In this document: one piece after another, positions 25,601 through 36,900 of the stretch | Layout of the letters: the number at the start of each line of letters is the position of its first letter | Numbering within the stretch: the first letter of the stretch is position 1 | Assembly (NCBI GenBank): GCA_963082875.1 | Contig: OY720099.1 | Coordinates: 3,534,001 to 3,598,000 of the forward strand | From: Corella eumyota | Taxonomy: Eukaryota; Chordata; Ascidiacea; Phlebobranchia; Corellidae | Direction: 5' to 3' | Length of the DNA stretch: 64,000 nt | Made by a program: the position numbers and the translations under genes | Notes under the pieces: generated by a model | Databases searched by the model: none | What the model was told of the DNA's origin: nothing | Seen by the model: the letters and a program-made list of their open reading frames with translations, nothing else

Positions 25601-26888
25601 GAGACGCAGACGACCTAGGTACCCACGCAGTTCTACAAGTTGCCGTTCGAAAGATCATTAAACTCAACAAAGTAAAAGTAAAGAAGGGGAAATTTACAAT
25701 GTACCCTGAATCGTGGACTATAATGGGCTGCACGTGTCCTCTGTTAATACCAGGTAAGACTTAAATAACAGCTTGCTGTTTAGCGTGGTTTAATAAAGTT
25801 GCAATGTGCCTATTTATTTAAAGAAGTTATTTATTTTTGGATTGAATCTAATATAATAAGGCAAGCGTACGCAGTTGAACTGAAATTGTTTGCTTTTACC
25901 GCAATCCAATTGCTAGTGAAGCGAGAAATACCCGAAGTATTACATTTTAGGCTAAACAATGCGGGGCGAATAACGTCAATCAAATTTAACTCTAACCTTC
26001 AATGGAAGCTTAAAAACTAACATTTGAATATAGTACTCTTGTAAATCGTCAATAGCCCATCTTCCGGTTTAATTATAAGGCTGTGGGACGTTTTATTTTA
26101 AAGAGAAAGTGCCCTGGAATGTCATTCGTGTACTTATGTGGGGTTGTGTCAATAACCATTTACCGCAAAATCGATTCGCCAAGATTTACTACAATAGCTT
26201 TCCATTGTCAACAACGATTCGCCAGGCTTAGGCTGTATTTACTCTATGTGTTTTTTAATTCGATGATTGACCAGGAGAATAAATGTTTATTTAAATAATA
26301 CAAAAACAGATTTCTTAAACCTGTTAGAGAGTTGTGTGTATTTGCTTGCATTCCTTAAGAGCGCCAATTTGATTGGGTTAGAGTTAATTTGATTTCGACC
26401 AATAGAGATTGCGATAAGATTACAATTATTCGACGTGAATCCAATCTTTTTTCTTGATTCAGTCGATAAACGTATCTACTTACAAATCCTTATGGCATCC
26501 ATTTTAGGAAATGATTCATTGGTCGTTAAAATAAAATTTAACACGACCCAAAACCACAAGTATATTAAATATTGATGAATTCCGTACACTATTTCACCAG
26601 GTTTTGTTGTTAGATTGTACTACAATAAAAAACGTAAAGTTTGTAACAAAATCTCTAAAGTTTACCAATTCTTTAAATATTTTGTGCTGGTAAGGAATCC
26701 CGTGTAATAATTTGCGTCTATAAATTCTTGCGTTTTTTGCAGGTAAAGACTATTTGGTTGTGGGCCACGAAGATCCGTTAACGCAACGTTTAATGATCAA
26801 CGTAGAAAGCTACGTAAAGGAATGGTGGAACGAAGGGCGGGAATTGTCAAAAGTTGTTAAAAAATTCTTCAAGAAAGGCTGCAAGTAG
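16605..26888 (+). CDS. NTN4: netrin-4-type secreted guidance/basement-membrane protein
   Basis: Secreted netrin: laminin N-terminal domain, three laminin-type EGF modules and a C-terminal NTR domain; vertebrate netrin-4 binds laminin in basement membranes. Signal peptide MTMEFLGSVIVLLLCG is in exon 1 (16605-16651). Further exons are about 17531-17931 and 18023-18142 (LamN), 20164-20477 (end of LamN, then CFCNGHADTCVP), 21925-22050, 22323-22512 (GCRCNGHASSC), 22697-22886 (CKPGVTGRRCDRC), 23209-23368, 23661-23822, 24409-24478, 25581-25754 (FTMYPESWTIMGCTCPLL) and 26742-26888, stop TAG 26886-26888. YPESWTxxGCTCP, YLVVGHED and the short C-terminus fit netrin-4 better than netrin-1, which has a longer basic tail. 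About 700 residues against about 630 in human; the excess is mainly a linker between the last EGF module and NTR. The largest introns are about 2.0 kb and 1.4 kb. Confidence 0.92.
21614..21663. repeat. 25-bp direct duplication
   Basis: 'ctgttttgtaataaaacatg' occurs at 21614 and again at 21639 in a netrin intron, directly before a truncated SINE. Confidence 0.8.
21664..21842 (-). mobile_element. SINE, truncated, with internal duplication
   Basis: Body of the SINE without its head. The segment 'ggatattctagattataatt' is present twice about 36 bases apart, so this copy has a local duplication not seen in the others. It lies in a netrin intron. Confidence 0.7.
23437..23612 (+). mobile_element. 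SINE, 5' truncated
   Basis: Begins inside the body at 'gagtaaggccctataaacg' and ends 'aaagataaataaataaaaaa'. It fills most of the netrin intron between the two linker exons. Confidence 0.75.
23847..24050. repeat. minisatellite, about 17-18 bp unit
   Basis: About eleven imperfect copies of a unit like 'gtcaatcaacaattttt' in tandem within a netrin intron. Units differ by T-run length and single changes, as expected of a decaying tandem array. No conserved repeat/spacer pattern. Confidence 0.85.
25412..25548 (-). mobile_element. SINE, truncated
   Basis: Tail 'atttttatcctcgatgcaga' and part of the body are kept; the head is missing. In the intron before the first NTR exon. Confidence 0.7.
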
Positions 26889-27927
26889 CCTCCACATGAC
26901 AACGCTGTTGTTTTGTTTATATTACAAAGTTCCATTTTGTCTATAATGCAACAATTATTCTCTATTTTTTATGTTTATTATCAAGGTTAAAAATATCGTC
27001 GATTAGAACCTATGTTTTTACTAAGATTGCGTCATTGGAATTTTTTGTCGTCTGCGGGGGTACAGAATAAAGTCACGCGAGGTCACGTGAATTCCAAGGC
27101 ACTGAAATCACGCAAATTCCAACGCTCTAGTTATGGGTTATCAAAAATAGTTTAAATAGCTTTTAAATATGACATTTACCAGCGATCGATTGACAAGAAT
27201 AATAATGGTAACTCTATTGGAACCAGTTTTTTAGTAACATTAGGTGTGTTTTTATATAATACTCAGGTTTACCCGTTTTTCTTTTGTTTAATTTTTTTAT
27301 ATTAATATAATCGTTAATTTGCGGACTTTTTATATTGTACAGTTCATATTTTGTTTTCATTTCTATTCCCGTTGTTGGACTTTTGTATTTATCGTCTTAT
27401 TACCTATTTACTGCCGATTATCGACTTGTATTTTATTCCTTCGCAGTTCATCTCTTTGTTATTATATTTCAGTTCACATTTTCTCCTTCACGAAAGCTAT
27501 AAATTAAACAGCTGGTATTTACATTAAATAGCTTCTGATAAGCCAAGTTAGGACCAGAATTTTACATTTGTACATCAAGTAATGTTATAGTGTGATTAGT
27601 CAAGCCTGAGTTTTTTTACCAGTTATGTTGCATACAATGTTTAATGTACAGTATCAATTTACATACAACATAAAGTTAACACACGGACATAGAATTATTT
27701 TACTACATACACATATACTAAACGGTTGACTATATAATTGAACTGCCTTGGCATAGCAGGAAGTGGTCACGTGATATTTAAACCCACCACGTGACAATTT
27801 GTCATCAGATTGTGCTGAAGCAACGAACAACATTTATAGATTGTCGTTGAAGTGAATTTGTTAATAAATAACACACCAACTGCTCTTGTACTAATACAAG
27901 TAATGACCCAATTGCGACATTTTTTGT
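26889..27927. other. convergent intergenic region
   Basis: About 1 kb between the stops of the netrin gene (plus) and the scaffold gene (minus), so it should hold both 3' UTRs. It contains CACGTG E-boxes at 27084-27089, 27768-27773 and 27788-27793, and a plus-strand AATAAA at 27066-27071. No further coding exon was found. Confidence 0.6.
27066..27071 (+). terminator. candidate poly(A) signal, netrin gene
   Basis: AATAAA about 178 bases after the netrin stop codon. It is the first canonical hexamer seen downstream; usage is inferred only from position. Confidence 0.45.
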
Positions 27928-30900
27928 TTAGTTTCTAGATGACCACTTTCTTCGTTGATTATCTTCATTATCGCGAGTAGGTTTCTCAAACCAATCGTTT
28001 TCATCTCGTCTCATAACATAAGCTGCCCCCAAAAAATCCAAAAAAAAAATTACTACGGATAGAAATTTAATATTTTTACATTTTTTTATTAAAAGTGTTG
28101 ACCCTTGTATTTACCTTCGCTTTCTGACACCACTGTTCTGACGTCATCACTTTTTGATTGGTCAATGCACTCGTTTTCAACTTCCATTTGGTAATTAGAT
28201 GATACTCGCCCATCGTTGTCCACCTGAAGAGCAGTTAAAGCAGCGAGTTCTTTGTACGATTCCCTGGCGCCGGAAGATGGCGTAGTTTTTACGTATTCGT
28301 TACGGTTACAATCCGGTTCGTAATATATTTGAGTGCCGTGTTGTTTCATCTGCTTTTCATACTTCAATAAATCTGAATATAAAACATAAATAGAATTAGT
28401 TATTATTGTTTATACGCATTAAACGCTGCAAATTTACATACGGCCAGCGGCGTGCTTTAATCCTTAAAATACTTGGCTTTACTACGTAAGGTCCTAGGTT
28501 AGATCCCCCAGCTTTCACGCTGTAATGGTCTTAAATAAGTCAAATTTAATATAAGGCAATATACCAAGCTAAATGGTCAAAAACCACATTTACCTTCTTA
28601 CGTATGCCCTGTGGGCGGCCTCTTTCATCGAAAATAATCAAATGCAAAAAAATATATAACCCTATACCTCTGTGTGGATATTCCTTGTTTACTTGCGTTG
28701 GACCGGTATGGCCATTATCAATCACATGATTTAAATATTTTTCATCTTGCATCACGTGGTTCCAAGATTGTGCGACGTCATCTGGGTTGGTCATGGCATA
28801 GTAAGCATGGTATACTTTGTCACTCGAACCATTTTCTTTTCTTTGTTTTCTTCTTTGGTGACTTTGAATGTCTTCCAACGGCACATGACGGGAGTCACGG
28901 CTTTGGTGACGAGAATCGTGAGATTCGTGACGTTGATCACGTGATGCTGAACGTGAATCATGAATTTCGTGACGTGAATCACGAGATAAGCTACGCGAAT
29001 CATGAATTTCGTGACGTGAATCACGAGATTTGGAACGTGAACTTGAATCACGATTATCATGACGACGACTTCTAGAATCACGTGGGTCGTAAACTTGTTC
29101 ACGAGAATGGTGACGTGCATCACGTGATTCGTGACGTCGACTTGGTTCAAGCGTCATGTCGTGCGGTGCAGTCTGACGACGCTCGAATGCTCGCTCAGGA
29201 GTTTTAGTCATTCTACCATCCTGCACATCATAAGATTGACTTCTACTACGGTTGCCATGCGACGAAGTTTGGCGTTTATTGTTGGAGCTCTGATCACGAC
29301 GAATTTCTTCTCTAGAAGAACGATTTGTTTTTCTTAAGGAAGTATGATTATCAGAACGTGTTTTGGTTGGCATAAACATGTTGTGCTCGTTGGTCGTTTG
29401 CTGGGTATTGCTAGCAATCTGATTGACGTCATTAACTATAACGTAGTTACGGCGGGAGTCTGAGGGAACGTTGGCCTCGGCAGATGTAACAGTATTGGTG
29501 TGTGCTCTGGGGATAGTTGATGTTTGTGGTGGGGCGTTATAATGGGACGTTGCATGCTGCGTTTTCTTAGCAGGACTGCTTTTGATGCAATCAAATGCAT
29601 TTCTTAAATGAATAATATAAAACATTAGAAAAAAATAACCAAAAAATTATTGATTCTTTATCTAGGTATATTACATTAATTACCTGTCTTCGTCCATGCC
29701 GTAAAGTAGAGACGAAGTGCTATAACTAAGGCTGTGGCTGCTTACTAAAGATGACCCCGCTTCTGATTTGCCGTGGCGGCCAAGTTCCAAATACTAAACA
29801 ATGAAAAAGAAATATGGGTTTTTGTTATATTTTGGTGTAGATATTTTCTTATAACACCACAGAAAAAAGTTTAAATGCATTCTTACCCTCAATCGCATGT
29901 CTAATTCCTTTTCTTCCTGGTCCAAATCTTCCATCGTTCTTCTAAGTCGACTCACCCCTTTTCGAAAAGATACATCACCTTAAAAAATACAGTACAAAAA
30001 AACATAAAATTTAGCTAAACATTTTATCTATATTCAACTAAGCATCTAACTACCTGATTGCCCGTTGCTGTAGCTGGGATATCTTAAAGCACCAGATGAG
30101 TTTTCAGATTTCCAACTTGAGTTCTCTGCTTGTGGTGGCTGTGGTAGTTGTCGCTTTACACTTTCGGTGTTGTAATTTACGCCAGTAGACTCAGGAAGTC
30201 TGTTCTGTCTTGACTGCAGATTGCTCAATGCCTCTTTCGGTAATTTCTCTTCTCCAATGTTTAGGCTAGAATAGGAATCGCGTTGGGAATTGACATCGTC
30301 AAATCTGTGACTAGTATTGTCGGTCCTCTCTGATGGTGAAGTCGGTGAAGATGTAGGGTAAAACGCACCTGACATCATTGAAGTTTCTCCGGACGATGGC
30401 GTGGTGGAGTAATCTCGGCGATCTTCATAATAAGGAGCACTTTGTTGTATCGATGGTGCAATCTCCGGACCTTCAGACCTGACAAAGTTGTCCTTATCCC
30501 TGTTATATCCTATATCACGATCTTGTTCCAAGTGTCGTGATCTTGGCATAGGAGGTAAACTGGTGTTGCGAGCTACTACTGCTGGCACAGAGGCTGAACG
30601 TTTTAAATCAAAGTTAGCATTCAAATGTTGATGCATATCACCTGCAAAATTAAAAACTAATTTTTCATCAAAAAATAAATATATTTTTTGTAATATATTT
30701 CAAATAATATTAGATATATTTTTACCTCGTGGAAGATCATTTTCCCTTCTTGGCGGACGACCTTCTCTTATTTCGTTAAACCGTGGTTCTTCATAACCAT
30801 TCTCTAAATAACCTCTATGTATTGTGTTCATGGATGGAAGTCTTGGATACCGGCGTGGTGAGTGGTTAGAAAACTCATTGTATTCCCTGTAAGAATCGAT

Positions 30901-33900
30901 CCTTGGTGGATGTTCATAATATCTTTCGTCAATTGGAGACATTGGCAAGGATTTCTTGGAATAAAATCTAGGACTATATTGGCTTTGAACATCCTCGTTA
31001 GGCTGATGTGTTGGCCAAGATCTGCCGTGATGCCGATTTCTAAAAACTTCCCTTCTGTACATTTCCTCTTCTCTGTCGTGGTTAAAATCATCGTGCATAC
31101 AATAACGGGTATGCTTGCGAGGATTGCCTATCAGCATGTGGTTGTAGTTTAAGCGTTCCTCATCCTGATAGCTATATTGACGAACACACGGGAAAAAACT
31201 TTGACTTGAAACTCTAGGATCAACCTCTGAATACGAACGTTGATAAGCCCTAGGCAACGAGAAACCTGGGTAATGAACATGTTCTTCATGAGTTCCAATC
31301 CCAGCATCGATCATAGATGGGTTAACAACGCGATAATAATCCCCGCTATGTTTTACATAATGCTGAGCATATAATACACGGTCCCGAGGACAAATAATAA
31401 CCTCACCGGTTAGAGATGTCTCCGTTGATGCATCAACCTTGTTCTTAGAATTAAATCTTGTACCAGGCTCGCTTGTTATAGGCATCGCAGTTGTCTCGGC
31501 GTCGCTAGTTGACTTTATGTTGTTTCTTGGTGCTGGTACAGGCTTCTTTTTTGCATTTGTATCGGTTACAGATTCAGTACGAGTTCCACGCAAGGCCTCA
31601 ATCAAAGCTGTTAGTTGACATAAATCGATGGAGGCTGATATTGGCGGTGCAGATTCTCTATCAGGCGTTACCTGAGTTGATGAATTGACTGACAATGACT
31701 TGCTCTGATAACCTCTTGATTGAACACCAACTACCTTGTTAAGAACAAGATCTGTTTTTGTTTTTTGAGGTTCGTTACCTTCCGCCAAAATACCACAAGA
31801 CACGCATCGTGTCATGGTAGAATTTGAATATCCAGAAAGACCACAAAATGATGTAGAGCGGTTCTGCGGCACAAAAGCAACTGTATCTACCTTTCTAGTT
31901 TTATTTGAATCGCATGTTTCAAACTTATCTTGTGAAAATTGTTCAATTGCTTTCATGTTACTATTGTTTTGAATTGGATCGTTCACGATTACAGGTTCCG
32001 AATTTCTTCTGAAAAAATCAACTTTTGACTCCGACAATTCCTTCTGTATATTAAAATTGAGGTTGTCTTTGTTTGGGGGAGATAAAGAAACTGATCTTCC
32101 CATTGCTGTTTTACTGTTTTGATTCGTATTTTCGTTGGATACTAAACTGCTAGTTCGCTTTATCATATTTCCAGACAAGGAAGGTTTAAATCTGCGTGGC
32201 CTTGGAGTGTCTGTTGTCTTCTTTAAAAGCTCCTCAAAATTATCAGTTGACGCTGTTCTTCTAAAGAACATAGACGAAGCCTTGGATGAGTCCATCTCCT
32301 CCATATGCTCCGGGTGCACGGGTACAGGACTTGTTGCTAACTGAAGAGTCTCATCTTCATCAGAGTCCTCGCCATCCTCCTCTTCTCCATCTTCTTCAAA
32401 ATATTTAGATCCGTGGATTGCGTAAATCTTATTTGAGGGAAATGTGCTAGAACTTGGTTCAAAATTAGTTTTCACAGGCGGTTGTGTTATTTGCTCGGAT
32501 AAAGAAACATTGTTATTAATCTTTGATTCAAAGGTGTTTGACATTTGCTTTACATTGACTGTAGAAGGTTTAAACACAGTAACTTTAGTCTCTTGAGTAG
32601 AAACAGTCTTAGATGTATTTGGTGTTGGAAAAGGGGGGTTTGTAAACCCAACACTTGCCTCGTGAGCGCTTGGTGAGAAAATTTGAATTGTTGGAACCGT
32701 TTGGGGTTGTATCTTGTTTGAAGACAATCTTTTTTCCTCGTATTGAAATAGCGTGATTTGATTCAAAAATGGTGATTTCGGAGCTGGTTTTAATTCCTTT
32801 TTATTATCGAAACTATCAATTTCAAATGCGTCCAATGCACAGTTTGTAGTCTTGAAGAAACTCTCACCAGGAAGCATGATTTCCGGGATAGCGTGGGAAC
32901 TTTGAGATGTAACGTTTCTAATAGGCGCGTCATTAATAGGTGTGACATTTTGATCTAGGGACGGAACGTTATCTTTAAATATTGTTTAGCAAACATGTTT
33001 ATTAAGAACGAAAAGCGTGCGACGTTTATGAGACCACATAACAACCGTGCAACTATCATAAGACTTTAATTCAATTTATTTAAAAAGAGTTACGTTTAAA
33101 CCATTTAAAATTTTAAAAAGTTACAGAAATACTTAAATTACTTGTACATATATGTATAAACTGTTTTAATTAAAGCAATCTATTTTAAAAACTGATTCCT
33201 ACAATAACAAAAATGCTTTGTTTACCTTGTTTGTTAAATGTGGTATTTACATTTTTTAATCTTGTTATGTTTTGAATATCTTTCTGTTGAATATTGTCTC
33301 CTGTTTTATTGTGCATATTAGAATTCTTAGTTGTTGGATTAAATTCTTGATCTTCAGTAAATGTTGGTAACATTGAAAGATCAGAGAAGTGGTTTAAACG
33401 CTTTAAACCTACAAAAAATAACTGATTACAATTTATTAAGTTGTGCACTATACAAAAAAACTATAAAATAAATTCGTACGAAAAATAACTTTTTACTTTT
33501 ATAAGTCATTTGTACATTACATGTCACTTAAATTAATAATTAAATATCTTGCAATATTGTAAGAGCTAGTATGATATATTTATGATAAATATACTTATTT
33601 ATTTTCATTTATAAATTTCAACAGTTAAAATGGTTAAAGCAACTTAACTTAGATTTCTAGTTTACCTGAACTCGTATAACTTGATTCATTTTCTAAATTG
33701 TCGTCAAAAAATCGATCAAAATTTCCTTCTGTATCGTTCTCATTATCATATAAATCGTAAAACTCCGAATCGTTAACAAAATCGCCACTGCGTCCAAAGT
33801 CTTCTGATATTGCCGAGCGCAAGTTGCTTGCCGTTGTTATACCTTTAAATAATTGATGCTAATCAAGCGTCGTACACTACATCAAGGTGAATTTAATTTG

Positions 33901-36900
33901 TATGCACATTACTGACATTAAGTGGATAGAAAGGTCAGAGGAAAAAAATGAATAATACAGTTAACTTGATACCCGCCAAATACTTAAGTTACCTTTGAAA
34001 AGAGTCAAAAAAGAGACTTTAAGCCCTGTTTACTTTAAGTCCTATCTATCCCTAACTTCATAACCTTAATTTTTTAACTTCTATACCTTTTGGTAAGTTT
34101 TTGTTGTCAGATTGGGTCGAAGAGACAAGGAAGAAAGTGTCGTTATCGTCGGTTTCGTCCATACTCCATTCTGCAGGTCCTTCACTCTCTCCATTATAAC
34201 TTTCACCATCTTTCTGTCTTCTATCACCATCTAATAAAAAAAACATTTTAACAAACAAAACATAACTTTACAAATTAAAAAGTAAATAATTAAATATAAA
34301 GTAGTATTACAATTGTTTGATTAATATCCATTTTATTACGAAGTTTGTGGGATAAATGGCTTAAATTTATGATTTTAAAAACCTTGATTATTAACATCCA
34401 CGTTGCTGTTACTTTTTATTTCGCTTTTATTTTCATCATTCGTCTTCTTAACCTTTTGTATATGTTAGATAAATATGTGAAACAAACAAGATTTTAGATT
34501 AATCAAAGAATTAGTACAGATAACAAATATATTAATCATCCATTTCGAATTAAGATATTTACCTGGACTTGTCCAGATTTTTTCTTCAGTGCTATATCAA
34601 CGCTTGAACAATTTGTGTTAACAAAGGGTTGATCAGATTTATTCGATTTTATGTCATTGTCATTAACTTGTGTTTTTAATGGTGTATTACTATTTTTCTT
34701 ATCAACAGTCGGCATAGATGATTTTTCAAAATATGGAGTTTCTTTGTTATCAGCTTTTGAAAGTTGACTTAGATCTTGATGTAAAATCTTTGAATTTTTA
34801 GTGATCGGTGATTCGCTTATAGATTCTAATACCTTTTCATCAACTTTTGGCAATGGTTTATTTCTGACACGGGTTGTTTGGTCGATTTTTGGTAAAATCG
34901 ATAAAGTAATAGATTTATATTGAGGTGGGGTAGTAGTAGATGTTGCTGCATAGGTAGGTGACACGTTTGAAGTAAGGGTGGGTGTTGCTTGGGTAATGTT
35001 ACAGTTTTTCTTGTTTAGATTACTTGGGTTTTTAAACTGATTTATTTGACTTTTAGAATCAAATGTGAATAGTTCGTCGTTATTTTCTATTTTTGTGTGA
35101 GGTTTAGTTTTATTGTTGTTTAATCCTATATCAAAATCCAAATTTTTCCTAGATTTATTTTGATTTACCATATTTTTTTCACTCTCTATTTTGGATTCCA
35201 TTTCTTCTAAGACTTTTCTATAAGAACTAGTGTTGCCAGTTATATTTGATAAAGTTTTTGACTTTTCAGGTATTATGTCCTTGGAAAGTTTGTCAATTTT
35301 CTTTTCGTCTTTAACATGTTTGGTAAAGTAAGACGAACTTTCTTGGACAACATTTTTCTTAAGTTTGACATTTTTAATCTTATAATCTTTATTTTCCATT
35401 GGACCGATAAAAGATTTATTTTCAAGAGCAACAACATTAATATCTTTTGTACTGTTACTTACTGGTATAACAGACTGGGTCTTCTGGACATTAGATTTGT
35501 TTTGAGAGTTTGAAGTAGACAAATTTGACAAAGCCTTGCTATCAAAAGTAAACGGTTCATCCAAAACTTTAGTTTTAGTTATAAGAATTTCCTTTCTTGG
35601 ATCGTTTAATTTTAAATCCTTTCCAGATGTAGGGTCGCTTTTTTTGACATTTTTCGAATCTGCTAAATTATTAGATTGCTTAACGACCTTGACGTCAGAT
35701 ATATTTTTGAAAGGACTTTTATTTTTTATTGCTGTTTTCTCATCATTTTGGATTACTTCTTCTTGAATAGATGCGTTTTTCGACTTTGGGTCTAAAACAT
35801 TAACTAAAATTTATATAAAAATAATAAAAGATTAACCAAGTACCTTAAAACTGTACTAAAGAATAAACCAAAAAATAAATCTTTTGTTTGACAAATTTAT
35901 GCAAATTTCTCTTTTGATTGCTTTACCTTTGTAAAATTGATCAAGTAATTCGTTAGTTGAACGCGTGGAACCTATTGATAAACTCCTTGTCCGAGATGCT
36001 TCTCTTCCTGGAGATTTGTTTAGTTTAGTTGTTGTTGAAGGATTCTAAAAAAATAAAATGTTTATAATATCTTGTGTAGCATATTTACTATAGGCTTTAA
36101 CATTACTTAGTTCTATCAAACTAAGAACGACAAATTAATAGTCAAACAATATAAAATCCTTAATAAATTTTGAAAAATAAAAAAGTTAATTCGATAAGTT
36201 GGGTCAACGAAAAGTTGTCAAGTTTTGTTATTAAAAATATAATATAAAATTGTTAATTTCACAGTAAAAATTTCAATAATTTATCACAATTTTCCCAACA
36301 GTAATGGGCACCAGAAAAAAAATTCTATTGATTGACAGAATTTAAAATTTTTAAATTCACGCGCTAAACGGATTTTATTCTTCTAATGGACTGGAATCGA
36401 TTAACAAAATGACGTCATTTTCACTTACGTGGTCGGTGCTTGTACTTCTCATTAGGTTAGAGTGGGTATTGCCCTTCTGTAGCCAAGCGCCAGAGCGCGC
36501 AGCTAACTCTCTCTGCTTGGCACATAGCTTGCAAAGAGTCTCTCCTTTCTGCAATTAGGTTAAAGTAAAACACATAAATTATTCAAGAAGTCAAAAATCG
36601 CAAACCCTAAGTGAATATAAACAAAAGGCCAAGTTTTAAAAGCTTGCATATTTAACAAGATTTCAATATTTGTACTCAAATTAACTCTATTTTTTAGTTA
36701 TTTACAAATTAAATAATGTAATTTTATTCGGTCAATACAAATTTTCACAAAAGATAATAAATATAGATTAATATAATGGATGAGTTCTTATCAATTAGAA
36801 AATCTATAATCTATTAAAATATCTCATTTTAAGATCAACATTTTTTATAATAAAAAGAAATATACAACAGAAAATCAATACACTATCAAAATATAAAGAA

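Noticed and set aside
28674-29075. Plus-strand open frame of repeated FRDVNHE-type units
   Set aside because: It is the reverse-strand reading of the SRDSRHE coding repeat; the repeat period keeps both strands open.
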